Below, one piece after another: positions 1 to 6,266 of a stretch of 7,616 bases of DNA. The notes beneath the pieces are model-generated. The model worked only from the letters and a program-made list of their open reading frames with translations. It did no database searches and was not told the DNA's origin. Numbering within the stretch: the first letter of the stretch is position 1; each line of letters opens with the position of its first letter. Where the stretch lies: positions 1 through 7,616 of the forward strand of contig CABTYV010000052.1 in the NCBI GenBank assembly GCA_902489145.1, read 5' to 3'. The DNA is from an uncultured Tissierellia bacterium (GTDB lineage Bacteria > Bacillota > Clostridia > Tissierellales > Peptoniphilaceae). The position numbers and the translations under genes were made by a program.

Positions 1-5
1 ACAAG

Positions 6-10
6 CCTCC
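6..10 (-). promoter_or_regulatory. Possible ribosome site for a gene beyond the left edge
   Basis: The 50 bp after the EIIB stop hold no gene. On the minus strand, GGAGG is followed by only 5 nt before the window ends, which is the right spacing for a start codon just outside. No convincing terminator lies between, so the operon may continue leftwards. Confidence 0.25.
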
Positions 11-50
11 AGCACCGCTTTTGATTTGTAAAACCGACAGGCCGAAAGCC

Positions 51-377
51 TTACGCTTCTCCCAGCTCTGCCAGGGCGGCATGGAGGACCTTGTCCCCCT
101 TTAAAAGGCCATAGTCAGACATGTCGATCACATCGACCTTGATCCCCTTCGGGGCCAGCTCCTGACTCAGCTCGGCTTTTTTAAAGCGAACCTGGGGGCC
201 CAGCAGGAGGATATCCACGCGCTCCTCCTCCACCGTTTGATCGATGGCCGCGATGGGGATGGCCTTGATCTCACAGGCCTGTCCTTCTTTTTCTGCGCTC
301 TCCTGCATCTTTTTGACCAGGAGGCTGGTGCTCATCCCGGCCGAACAGGCCAATACAATATGGATCTTATCCTTCAT
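51..377 (-). CDS. PTS lactose/cellobiose-family EIIB
   Basis: Cytoplasmic phosphocarrier that receives phosphate from the EIIA at 2851-3174 and transfers it to the sugar bound by the EIIC. It has 108 residues, full length for a stand-alone EIIB-Lac/Cel. The N-terminal 'IHIVLACSAGMSTSLLVKKM' contains the phosphocysteine Cys11 in the family loop CSAGMST. 'VDILLLGPQVRF' (54-65) is the second family signature. The ATG at 375-377 overlaps the end of the mupG-like gene by 11 bp and follows a GGGAG ribosome site. The position is unusual: in most lactose-family operons the EIIB gene is next to EIIC or EIIA, whereas here the glycosidase lies between them. It probably completes the same PTS, because no other partner is in sight. 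Confidence 0.95.
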   Translation of the reverse strand: MKDKIHIVLACSAGMSTSLLVKKMQESAEKEGQACEIKAIPIAAIDQTVEEERVDILLLGPQVRFKKAELSQELAPKGIKVDVIDMSDYGLLKGDKVLHAALAELGEA

Positions 378-1476
378 AAATTCTCCCTTCCTGGATCAGA
401 CGAAACACGTGCTGGGGGCGCAGCCGATCCAAAATGAAACACTCCCCGCCGTCCAAATGGCCCACCAAATTTTTGTCCCCTCGATTGGGCATTTCCTCCC
501 GGACGATCTGAAGCTCTCCCCGGTAATGGCGAAGCTGATCATTGACCACCAGAACATCGCCCTTCTGGAAGGCCGGAGCGGCGCAGGGCCGCGGTGGAAT
601 AGAGGATTGCCCATAGCGGATCCGGGGCAAGCTGCTCCGCACCAGATAAGAGGACGCATCCGCCCGATCGGCATGGAGATTGTCAAAAAGGATCTCCGAT
701 TCCAATGGGGTGATGGCTGCATCCGTTTGTACCTGCAGGGTGATCTTGGATAAATCCACCTGGGCCAGGGCCAAAAGCTCCTCGTCAGAAGCAAAGCAAT
801 TGCCAATCAGAATATCCTCCACCAGCTCCAGGCTGATCAGCTGGCGGGCCTGGAGGTCAATGGGGAGGCTGCGGTGGATCTCCAGGGTGGGCAGACCCTT
901 GTAGACGGGCCAGGGCCCAAAGGTGTCCTCCGCCTGGCTGGAAACAAAGGCCGCAATGGGAAGACCGCTTGCTGCGTAGTGGTGGTTGAAGGCCTCAAAC
1001 CGTTCGAGGCTAAGACCCGTAAACTCCTGGGGATAGAAGTTGTGGCAAAGGGTCATTGCGCTGCGCCTGGCTCCCTTTTCAATATAGAGGGCCAGGGGGT
1101 GCATATAGCTGGCATTGAACTCAATCTGGATGCCATAGGGATTGTTGGTCAAGTAGATATTTTCTGCCTCGCTCATCGGCGAGTCTAGCCGGACGATATC
1201 CGCGCCAATCTCATGAAAAATGCCAAGATCCTGGGCGCTCGCCCCCAGCTTTTCCATCACCGACCGGTTGGTATCCACGGATACGGTAAAACCAAAGTCA
1301 TGGGCCTCCTGCATGAAGCGTGTGAAGTGGCTGATCAGGTCCACTCTGTCCTCCTGAGCCGAGAGAAAGCAGGTAAAGATCCTTTGAAAGCCCAGATCCG
1401 CGGCCTTCTCCATATAGGCCCGGTCCTTCTCAGGAGTGGAATGCTCGGGATAAAGCGAGATGCCGAGCTTACGCAT
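367..1476 (-). CDS. mupG: MupG-family (DUF871, GH170) 6-phospho-glycosidase, probable 6-phospho-N-acetylmuramidase
   Basis: Likely cleaves a PTS-imported, 6-phosphorylated disaccharide in the cytoplasm; the characterised family member hydrolyses MurNAc-6-phosphate-GlcNAc. The 369-residue product has the family's two-domain plan: a TIM barrel (about 1-245) and a C-terminal beta-rich, cyclophilin-like domain (about 250-369). Signatures in order are 'LGISLYPEHS' (4-13), 'GFTVSVDTNRSVMEKLG' (62-78), 'ADIVRLDSP' (92-100), 'IQIEFNASYM' (116-125), 'CHNFYPQEFTGLS' (144-156), 'VYKGLPTLEIHR' (191-202) and 'DILIGNCFASDEEL' (221-234). The start at 1474-1476 follows AAGGAG by 7 nt and gives the family N-terminus; the frame is open 18 codons further back, inside EIIC. 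It overlaps EIIC by 8 bp and EIIB by 11 bp. No MurNAc-6-phosphate etherase (murQ) is visible, so the exact substrate is inferred from the family only. Confidence 0.88.
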   Translation of the reverse strand: MRKLGISLYPEHSTPEKDRAYMEKAADLGFQRIFTCFLSAQEDRVDLISHFTRFMQEAHDFGFTVSVDTNRSVMEKLGASAQDLGIFHEIGADIVRLDSPMSEAENIYLTNNPYGIQIEFNASYMHPLALYIEKGARRSAMTLCHNFYPQEFTGLSLERFEAFNHHYAASGLPIAAFVSSQAEDTFGPWPVYKGLPTLEIHRSLPIDLQARQLISLELVEDILIGNCFASDEELLALAQVDLSKITLQVQTDAAITPLESEILFDNLHADRADASSYLVRSSLPRIRYGQSSIPPRPCAAPAFQKGDVLVVNDQLRHYRGELQIVREEMPNRGDKNLVGHLDGGECFILDRLRPQHVFRLIQEGRIYEG

Positions 1477-2812
1477 GAAGCTGCTCCTTGCTCGAAGCAA
1501 GCTCCTGTTCCGTCTTGGTATAGTTATCATCCAGGGTCTTGATGAACGGATAGTAGATGACGCAGCCCAAGGCGATTAGGACGATCTGAAGCACCGCACC
1601 CTGCCAACCGCAGGAGAGGAATCCGGAAATTACCGGCGGCGTGGTCCAGGGCATGATCGCCCCATTGGTGATCGGTACCAGGCCAATGCTCATGCTCAAA
1701 TAGGTGAGAATGATATTGACCGTCGGAACCAAAATGAAGGGAACGACCAGCAAGGGGTTCAGGACGATCGGCAGGCCGTAGATGACCGGCTCATTGATAT
1801 TAAAGATGGCCGGCAAAATGGACAAGCGAGAGGTCTGCTTCATCCGCTCCGACTTGGCGATGAGGACGGCGACGATCAACAAAGACAGGGTGGAGCCTGC
1901 GCCACCAAAGGTGGCAAAGAGGTTCTGAAACTGCACATTGATGATGTTCTGAGGGGCCAGTCCCGCTTCCACGCGCTGGAGGTTTTGAGCCGAGAGTGCA
2001 TAGAGAATCGGCATGAAAACGGAGTCCGTGATGTTGGTCCCATGGATGCCCAAAAACCAAAGGACATGGGCGAAGAGGTAGACCAAAATCATGGCCGGCA
2101 GCGTGCCACCGATATGCTGCAGGGGCAGCTGGAGCAGGCTATAGACGAAGTTAAAAGCATTGTTATAGGGGGTCAAGGTAAAGAGGAAGCGAATGAGTAC
2201 GAAGATGATCATGCTAAAGCCGATAGGCAGAAGAGAGGCAAAAGAAACGCCAACGGTGGGCGGCACCCCTTCCGGCATCTTGATCACCCAGCCGCGGTTG
2301 ATCGCCCAGCGATAGAGAGCCACCGAGCTAAAGGCACAAATCATCCCGATGAAAATGCCCTTGGAGCCCAGCCAATCCAGCGACAGCCCTGAAACCGTCA
2401 AGGCCTGCTGGGCGCCTTCCGGTGTAAATTCAAACTGGAAGGGCATGAGGATGAACCAGGCCATCAAGGAGACGACGCCACCAAATACGGCGTTGAGGCC
2501 CAATTTGTGGGCGTAGGAATAGCCAATCCCCATCACGGCGAAAATGGACATAATGGAGAAGGTCGCATTGGAGGCTGCTCCCAGGTAAGAGGCGATGGTA
2601 TTGCCATGAATGGTGATGGAACGCAGAAGGTCCATCCAAGCCTTGATCGGGAAGTTGGAAATCACCATGAACATCGATCCGCAAATCAAAAGCGGCATAA
2701 TAATGGCAAAACCATCACGAATCGAGGTTAAATAAATGTTAGAAGAAATTTTTGAAGCCATCGGCATCAGTTTTTCTTCCAATTTTGCAGAAAAATTGCG
2801 ATCTTTCTTCAT
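1469..2812 (-). CDS. PTS lactose/cellobiose-family EIIC, membrane permease
   Basis: Membrane channel that imports the sugar while EIIB phosphorylates it. It has 447 residues with about ten hydrophobic segments, the usual size for EIIC-Lac/Cel. Family signatures are the N-terminal 'SIRDGFAIIMPLLICGS' (30-46), 'FLGIHGTNI' (253-261) with His257, and 'FNINEPVIYGLPIVLNP' (337-353) with Glu341; these last two loops hold substrate-binding residues in the family. 'MPWTTPPVISGFLS' (387-400) is also typical. The charged C-terminal tail (DDNYTKTEQELASSKEQ) is cytoplasmic. The ATG follows AAAGGAG by 7 nt. The stop overlaps the start of the mupG-like gene by 8 bp, so the two are translationally coupled. 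It carries no fused EIIB domain; the EIIB is a separate gene two positions downstream. Confidence 0.96.
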   Translation of the reverse strand: MKKDRNFSAKLEEKLMPMASKISSNIYLTSIRDGFAIIMPLLICGSMFMVISNFPIKAWMDLLRSITIHGNTIASYLGAASNATFSIMSIFAVMGIGYSYAHKLGLNAVFGGVVSLMAWFILMPFQFEFTPEGAQQALTVSGLSLDWLGSKGIFIGMICAFSSVALYRWAINRGWVIKMPEGVPPTVGVSFASLLPIGFSMIIFVLIRFLFTLTPYNNAFNFVYSLLQLPLQHIGGTLPAMILVYLFAHVLWFLGIHGTNITDSVFMPILYALSAQNLQRVEAGLAPQNIINVQFQNLFATFGGAGSTLSLLIVAVLIAKSERMKQTSRLSILPAIFNINEPVIYGLPIVLNPLLVVPFILVPTVNIILTYLSMSIGLVPITNGAIMPWTTPPVISGFLSCGWQGAVLQIVLIALGCVIYYPFIKTLDDNYTKTEQELASSKEQLHA

Positions 2813-2850
2813 AGAAGGCTCCTTTACCTTACAAGATTTTTCGCTGCGAA

Positions 2851-3174
2851 TCAGCCTTGCGCATTCAGCCGATCATAGAGACTCAAGAGTTCATTGACCA
2901 AAATCGAAGCGTTTTCGGCCGCCATCATTTGGTCTTCTGCATGCATCAGGAGCAGCTGCTCCAAGGAGGAGGAGAAGGTCCCTTCAAAGGCCATCAATTG
3001 CTGGTGAAAATCATGGGCCTTGATATAAGCTTCCCTGCCCTGATCCAGTAATTGCTGGATCTCCTCCGCTTTCCCCTCCTTCTTTTGGGCGAGCGCCTCC
3101 AGATAAAGGGACTTCGCCATTCCCGAATGCGCGATGAGCTGCATACAGATTTCTTCCAGATTTGTTTCCTCCAT
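2851..3174 (-). CDS. PTS lactose/cellobiose-family EIIA
   Basis: Cytoplasmic all-helical EIIA that relays phosphate from HPr to the lactose-family EIIB at 51-377. It has 107 residues, typical for the family. 'ICMQLIAHSGMAKSLYLEAL' (9-28) is the conserved first helix region, with His16. 'AHDFHQQL' (53-60) is the second helix signature. 'LLLMHAEDQMMA' carries the phosphorylated histidine at His78 and the metal-binding aspartate at Asp81, the same positions as in the well-studied lactococcal EIIA-Lac. The start is set by the ribosome site at 3180-3187. It is the first gene of a four-gene unit (EIIA, EIIC, mupG-like, EIIB), 38 bp ahead of EIIC. The sequence alone does not say whether the sugar is a beta-glucoside, chitobiose or another disaccharide. 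Confidence 0.95.
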   Translation of the reverse strand: MEETNLEEICMQLIAHSGMAKSLYLEALAQKKEGKAEEIQQLLDQGREAYIKAHDFHQQLMAFEGTFSSSLEQLLLMHAEDQMMAAENASILVNELLSLYDRLNAQG

Positions 3175-3179
3175 CGGCA

Positions 3180-3187
3180 CCTCCTTT
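3180..3187 (-). promoter_or_regulatory. Ribosome binding site that fixes the EIIA start
   Basis: AAAGGAGG on the minus strand lies 5 nt upstream of ATG 3172-3174. The in-frame GTG at 3178-3180 overlaps this site by one base and so has no spacing, which rules it out as the start and removes two residues from the longest reading frame. Confidence 0.85.
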
Positions 3188-3213
3188 CTATGAAATCATT
3201 TGCTTCCGCCTTT

Positions 3214-3219
3214 ATTTTA
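3214..3219 (-). promoter_or_regulatory. Candidate -10 box for the lactose-family PTS/mupG operon
   Basis: In the 74-bp gap between the HAD stop and the EIIA start, the minus strand reads TAAAAT (5 of 6 to TATAAT) about 40 bp before the start codon. The region 17 bp further upstream is only a T-run (TTTTTT), a poor -35 box. A short palindrome, ATGA-TT-TCAT (3190-3199), lies between it and the ribosome site. The operon may instead be read through from the HAD gene. Confidence 0.3.
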
Positions 3220-3248
3220 ACCCTATTGCCAGAAGAAAAAAAGCACCC

Positions 3249-3956
3249 TTATGCCTGCGCGAAAAAATCTCGAACCGCTGTTAGAGAAGGAAAAATTCGC
3301 GGGGCAATTGGATCCGCCGCCATCAGCGCCTTCAGATCCGCTAGTAAGGCATAGCCGCCTTGGTGACTGCCAAAATCCGTAATATCATCCGGAATCTGAA
3401 AAACGGGGATGCCGCCCTGCTCCGCTGCTTTTACCCCGACATACGAGTCCTCCAGCACCAGGGCCTGCGCGGGGGCAATGCCCAAGCTTCGGCAGGGACG
3501 GAGGAAAATTTCAGGATTGGGCTTGCTGAAGGGTACCAGATCCCCGGTAAAGATCGCATCAAAGACGCCCACCATCCCCTCCATCACTAAATAGCGGTCC
3601 GTCGTTTCTCTTTTGGTCGAGGTTGCCAGGACGCATTGGATCTTTTGTTTCTTCAATTCCTCCAATAAGGCCAGCAGCCCCTCTTTTTTATAGACACGCT
3701 GGGCTTCATTCATCCATAGCGACTTATAGTGGTTGATGGCATCCCGAAAGCGATCCACCGGCGCCATCGGTCCATAAATCTCCTGCATGACCAGGCGAAT
3801 TTCCTCTTCCTTTCGTCCCGTTAAATAGTAATAGACATCCGGGGTCACGGTGAAATCCAAATCCCTTCCCGCCGCCAGGTAGGCCCGGTAGGCCAATCGA
3901 CCCGTATCAAAAATTAAACCATCCATATCGAACAGAACCACACTGGGCTTTTGCAT
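3249..3956 (-). CDS. HAD-superfamily hydrolase, beta-phosphoglucomutase-like (subfamily IA)
   Basis: A 235-residue cytoplasmic phosphatase or phosphomutase of the haloacid dehalogenase superfamily. All four motifs are present. Motif I is 'FDMDGLIFDT' with nucleophile Asp10 and acid/base Asp12. Motif II is 'LATSTK' (110-115). Motif III is Lys145 in 'SKPNPEIF', and motif IV is 'VLEDSYVGVKAA' with Glu169/Asp170. A helical cap (about 17-85) follows motif I, as in beta-phosphoglucomutase and the sugar-phosphate phosphatases, which bind small phosphorylated substrates. The ATG at 3954-3956 follows AGGAGGAGG; another ATG just upstream (3958-3960) is out of frame. The gene stands between two PTS operons: it has its own leader after the eda terminator, and no clear terminator separates it from the following EIIA gene, so co-transcription is possible. 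The substrate cannot be read from sequence; a sugar phosphate made by the neighbouring PTS is a reasonable guess. Confidence 0.9.
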   Translation of the reverse strand: MQKPSVVLFDMDGLIFDTGRLAYRAYLAAGRDLDFTVTPDVYYYLTGRKEEEIRLVMQEIYGPMAPVDRFRDAINHYKSLWMNEAQRVYKKEGLLALLEELKKQKIQCVLATSTKRETTDRYLVMEGMVGVFDAIFTGDLVPFSKPNPEIFLRPCRSLGIAPAQALVLEDSYVGVKAAEQGGIPVFQIPDDITDFGSHQGGYALLADLKALMAADPIAPRIFPSLTAVRDFFAQA

Positions 3957-3974
3957 TCATGCCTCCTCCTATGC

Positions 3975-3999
3975 GTGAAGCGTGCCTCATCAGCTTCAC
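3975..3999. promoter_or_regulatory. 7-bp-arm inverted repeat in the HAD leader (possible operator or RNA hairpin)
   Basis: GTGAAGC (3975-3981) and GCTTCAC (3993-3999) form a perfect inverted repeat with an 11-nt spacer. It lies between the putative promoter and the ribosome site AGGAGGAGG of the HAD gene. No T-run follows, so it is not a terminator. It could bind a dimeric repressor or fold in the mRNA leader. Confidence 0.4.
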
Positions 4000-4021
4000 T
4001 CGTACAGCAACTGCTTCCTTC

Positions 4022-4030
4022 CTAATAGCA
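4022..4030 (-). promoter_or_regulatory. Weak candidate extended -10 promoter for the HAD gene
   Basis: On the minus strand, TGCTATTAG resembles an extended -10 element (TGnTATAAT, with 4 of 6 core matches). It lies downstream of the terminator and about 66 bp upstream of the HAD start. No convincing -35 box precedes it. A promoter is expected here because the terminator closes the previous operon, but the exact site is uncertain. Confidence 0.2.
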
Positions 4031-4054
4031 AAAAGAACTGGGCAGGTGCTCCCC

Positions 4055-4098
4055 AAAAAAAGAGGGCGCGGGACGCAATGGCCCCCTGCCCTCTTTTT
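4055..4098 (-). terminator. Rho-independent terminator of the mannose-PTS/uxuA/eda operon
   Basis: The stem arms AAAAAGAGGGC (4057-4067) and GCCCTCTTTTT (4088-4098) are perfectly complementary over 11 bp, with a GC-rich 20-nt loop that can pair further. On the minus strand the stem runs into seven Ts (4061-4055). It begins 5 bp after the eda stop. The A/T flanks are symmetrical, so it could also stop transcription coming from the left on the plus strand. Confidence 0.9.
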
Positions 4099-4102
4099 CT
4101 GA

Positions 4103-4732
4103 TTACTTCGAAAGTCCCGCCACAAGTCCTGCCAGGTGCTGAGCGGTGGCGGCCCGCCCCTCCTCCTTGAGCATCCGCTCAGAAAGGATAAAGGAGCCCC
4201 CCATGGCCAACACCTGAGGGTGCTGGGCGTAGTCCAAATAATTTTCCTTGCGAATGCCGCCGGTTGGAACAAATTGCACATCGTAAAAGGGGCCACTCAG
4301 GGCCTGAATGGCCGAAAGCCCTCCATACACATGAGCCGGGAAGAATTTGACCACCGAAAAGCCCATCGCTACCGCTTGTTGAATCTCGCTTGGCGTCGCA
4401 ACTCCGGGCAAAAGCAGGATTTCCTCTTTTTTGCAGTAGTCACAAACCTCCGGCACCAGGGCCGGCGAAACCAAAAATTGTGCTCCTGCCGCTACCGCTT
4501 CATGGGCTTCCGCCAGCGTCCGGACGGTACCAGCGCCCACGATCAAGCGGCCCGATTGGGCCAATCTGTGAATAGCGGTGCCCGCGAGATCACTGCGAAA
4601 GGTCACCTCGACCAGAGGCAGGTCATTCTCCAATAGCACGCCTTCCAAATCCTTTAAATAGGCCAGATCGGTGGCCGTATAGAGCGGCAGTAGTTTTTTT
4701 TCGCCCAGCTTTTCTAAAATGCGATAATCCAT
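4103..4732 (-). CDS. eda: KDPG aldolase (2-dehydro-3-deoxy-phosphogluconate aldolase)
   Basis: Splits 2-keto-3-deoxy-6-phosphogluconate into pyruvate and glyceraldehyde-3-phosphate, the last step of the uronate route after KDG is phosphorylated. The product is 209 residues, the normal length for this class I aldolase with a TIM-barrel fold. Visible catalytic motifs are Glu42 in 'PLVEVTFRS', Thr69 in 'VGAGTV', the Schiff-base Lys129 in 'VVKFFPA', and the phosphate-binding 'FVPTGGI' (154-160) and 'AMGGSF' (176-181). The chosen ATG (4730-4732) gives the family N-terminus MDYRILEKLG. The frame is open 49 codons further back into uxuA, but that part is a shadow of uxuA. The gap from the uxuA stop is 4 bp and the ribosome site (AGGTAGG) is weak, so translation is probably coupled. 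It is the last gene before the terminator. A related 4-hydroxy-2-oxoglutarate or phosphogalactonate aldolase specificity cannot be excluded, but uxuA next door favours KDPG. Confidence 0.95.
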   Translation of the reverse strand: MDYRILEKLGEKKLLPLYTATDLAYLKDLEGVLLENDLPLVEVTFRSDLAGTAIHRLAQSGRLIVGAGTVRTLAEAHEAVAAGAQFLVSPALVPEVCDYCKKEEILLLPGVATPSEIQQAVAMGFSVVKFFPAHVYGGLSAIQALSGPFYDVQFVPTGGIRKENYLDYAQHPQVLAMGGSFILSERMLKEEGRAATAQHLAGLVAGLSK

Positions 4733-4736
4733 TGTC

Positions 4737-5807
4737 CTACCTGCCCTTCTTCTCTTTACAGATCGCCTCATAAAGGCCACGCAAATAGGTAAATCCCAAA
4801 GCCCGATCATAGAGTCCGTAGCCCGGCATGGCGACCTCATCCCAGATGGCGCGGCCGTGATCTGGCCGAATGACCCCATCGAAGCCCACCTCCACCAGGG
4901 CCTTCATCAGGGCATACATATCCAAAGACCCATCCAGGCTCAAATGCGCACATTCCCGAAATTTGTGGTCCCCCAAAAATTCAATATTGCGCAGGTGGAC
5001 AAAGGCGATGCGCTTGCCTAAGGTATGGATGACTTTGACCAGATCGGTATCGGGATTGGCGCCAAGCGAGCCCGTGCAGAGCGTGACCCCGTTATAGGGG
5101 GAGTCCACCGCCTGTAAAATCCGTACATAGTCATCCAGGTTTTTGGTAATCCTGGGCAGACCGAAGATGGCCCATGGTGGGTCATCCGGATGGATGCCCA
5201 GCTTGACATCCACCTCTTCACAAACCGGAATCACTTTTTTCAAAAAGTAGACCAGATTTTGAAAGAGGTCCTCCTCACTGACATGCGCATACATCTGGAG
5301 CAAGCGGTCAAATTGCTGGAGCTTTTCTTCTTCCCAGCCGGGCAGCTTAAACCCGTCTGTCTGGCCATTGATCAAACGGAACATATCCTTGGCTACCATC
5401 CCCTCCAGGTCCTTTTGATCAAAAACCAGCGAGTAGCTGCCATCCGGATTTTTATACTTCAGATTGGTCTTGGCCCAGCCGAAAATGGGCTTAAAGCTAT
5501 AGCAAACCAAGTGGATATCACAAGCCGCCAGATTTCGGATGGTCTCGATGTAGTGGTCAATATAGCGGTCCCGCTCTTCGGTTCCGGCCTTGATCGCATC
5601 GTGCACGGCCACGCTTTCAATACCCAAAAGCGCCAGGCCTTCCTTTTCGATCGATTGCTTAAAAGCTTGAATCTCCTCGATCGACCAAATGTCCCCTGGA
5701 AGCTTTCCCAAAAGGGTCCCTACCACGCCATCTGTGCCGGGAATCTGGCGAAAATGCGAAAGCGGAATGGAATCCTTGGCCCCATACCAGCGAAACCCCC
5801 ATTTCAT
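4737..5807 (-). CDS. uxuA: Mannonate dehydratase (EC 4.2.1.8)
   Basis: Dehydrates D-mannonate to 2-keto-3-deoxygluconate (KDG) in the glucuronate branch of hexuronate catabolism, in the cytoplasm. The 356-residue product has the full length of the Gram-positive UxuA type, a TIM barrel. Family signatures run in order: 'MKWGFRWYG' at the N-terminus; 'GIESVAVHDAIKAG' (62-75); 'RDRYIDHYIETIRNLA' (79-94); 'VCYSFKPIFGWAKTNL' (101-116); 'LGIHPDDPPW' (203-212); 'TLCTGSLGA' (242-250); 'FVHLRNI' (269-275); and 'IRPDHGR' (313-319). His206, Cys244, His271 and the Asp316/His317 pair are the likely metal and active-site residues by family pattern. The ATG lies 5 nt after TAGGAGG, part of which is the EIIA stop codon. 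The gene ends 4 bp before eda. The context says that mannonate produced from an imported glucuronate sugar is processed here, but fructuronate reductase (uxuB) is not in the window. Confidence 0.96.
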   Translation of the reverse strand: MKWGFRWYGAKDSIPLSHFRQIPGTDGVVGTLLGKLPGDIWSIEEIQAFKQSIEKEGLALLGIESVAVHDAIKAGTEERDRYIDHYIETIRNLAACDIHLVCYSFKPIFGWAKTNLKYKNPDGSYSLVFDQKDLEGMVAKDMFRLINGQTDGFKLPGWEEEKLQQFDRLLQMYAHVSEEDLFQNLVYFLKKVIPVCEEVDVKLGIHPDDPPWAIFGLPRITKNLDDYVRILQAVDSPYNGVTLCTGSLGANPDTDLVKVIHTLGKRIAFVHLRNIEFLGDHKFRECAHLSLDGSLDMYALMKALVEVGFDGVIRPDHGRAIWDEVAMPGYGLYDRALGFTYLRGLYEAICKEKKGR

Positions 5808-5816
5808 AAATACCTC

Positions 5817-6266
5817 CTAAAAATCATCCTCCTCGTCGTCCCCCAGCTGAGGCATCTGGTCAATCGACCAAGACTCCACGCTGGCACGGCCCTGCTGGAG
5901 GACCGCTTCCACGACTGCTTCGATCGGTGCTTCTAATAGCTGCTGGTTGATCGCCTCCAGGAGCATAGGCAGGTTGGCACCGCCTAAGAGAAAGACCTTT
6001 TTTTGTCGCGCTTCCTCCAACCGGCTCACAGCCAGGACCGACTGGTTGTAGGGGCTGGCGTGGAAAAGATCCACCATCACCACCACCCCATCGCCCTGGT
6101 CCGTGGCTTCGATCGCTTTATAAATCTCCTCGCCCAAGCCGTCAATGCGCATCCCCGGCAAAAGCTTCACGGCCTGACAATTTTCCACATGACCCATGAT
6201 GACTTGGGCGGCATCCTGAAGCCCTTCGCTAAGAGCGCCATGTGTAACGATCACAATTCCTAACAT
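5817..6266 (-). CDS. PTS mannose-family EIIA, single domain
   Basis: Cytoplasmic EIIA that takes phosphate from HPr and hands it to the EIIB encoded at the right edge. It has 149 residues, the normal size for a stand-alone mannose-family EIIA. The N-terminal 'GIVIVTHG' carries the expected phosphorylated histidine at His9. 'VVVMVDLFHASPYN' (61-74) includes the family's conserved aspartate (Asp66), and 'LGGANLPMLLEA' (94-105) is the typical helix-start motif. The C-terminus ends in an acidic tail (GDDEEDDF). The start at 6264-6266 is preferred because translation then begins MLGIVIVTHG as in the family and follows AAAAAGGAGG by 4 nt; the frame is open 10 codons further, but those residues (MAGTVEKGGC) do not fit the fold. 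It overlaps the preceding gene by 7 bp, and its TAG stop runs into the ribosome site of uxuA, so the genes are translationally linked. Confidence 0.95.
   Translation of the reverse strand: MLGIVIVTHGALSEGLQDAAQVIMGHVENCQAVKLLPGMRIDGLGEEIYKAIEATDQGDGVVVMVDLFHASPYNQSVLAVSRLEEARQKKVFLLGGANLPMLLEAINQQLLEAPIEAVVEAVLQQGRASVESWSIDQMPQLGDDEEDDF

Noticed and set aside
20..56. Possible terminator after the EIIB gene
   Set aside because: GGCTTTCGGCC followed by GTTTT gives only a 3-bp stem and a short T-run.
1477..1530. Longer start for the mupG-like gene
   Set aside because: The added residues (MITIPRRNRS...) lie inside EIIC in another frame, while the ATG at 1474-1476 has an AAGGAG site at 7 nt and the family N-terminus.
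3234..3270. Possible terminator after the HAD gene (seven Ts on the minus strand)
   Set aside because: The T-run is clear, but the preceding bases form only a 3-bp stem (GCA/TGC), too weak to call.
3957..4056. Catabolite-control (cre) site in the intergenic regions
   Set aside because: I looked for a TGnAAnCGnTTnCA-like site in both gaps (also 3175-3248) and found none with the central CG and both half-sites.
4733..4879. N-terminal extension of eda by 49 codons
   Set aside because: The extension is an out-of-frame reading of uxuA and has no family similarity; the ATG at 4730-4732 gives the normal aldolase length.
5190..5936. Long plus-strand open frame (248 codons) opposite uxuA and EIIA
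   Set aside because: It is antisense to two well-recognised genes, has no recognisable domain or ribosome site, and crosses the gene boundary; it is a shadow of the coding strand. The same holds for the other plus-strand frames in the window.
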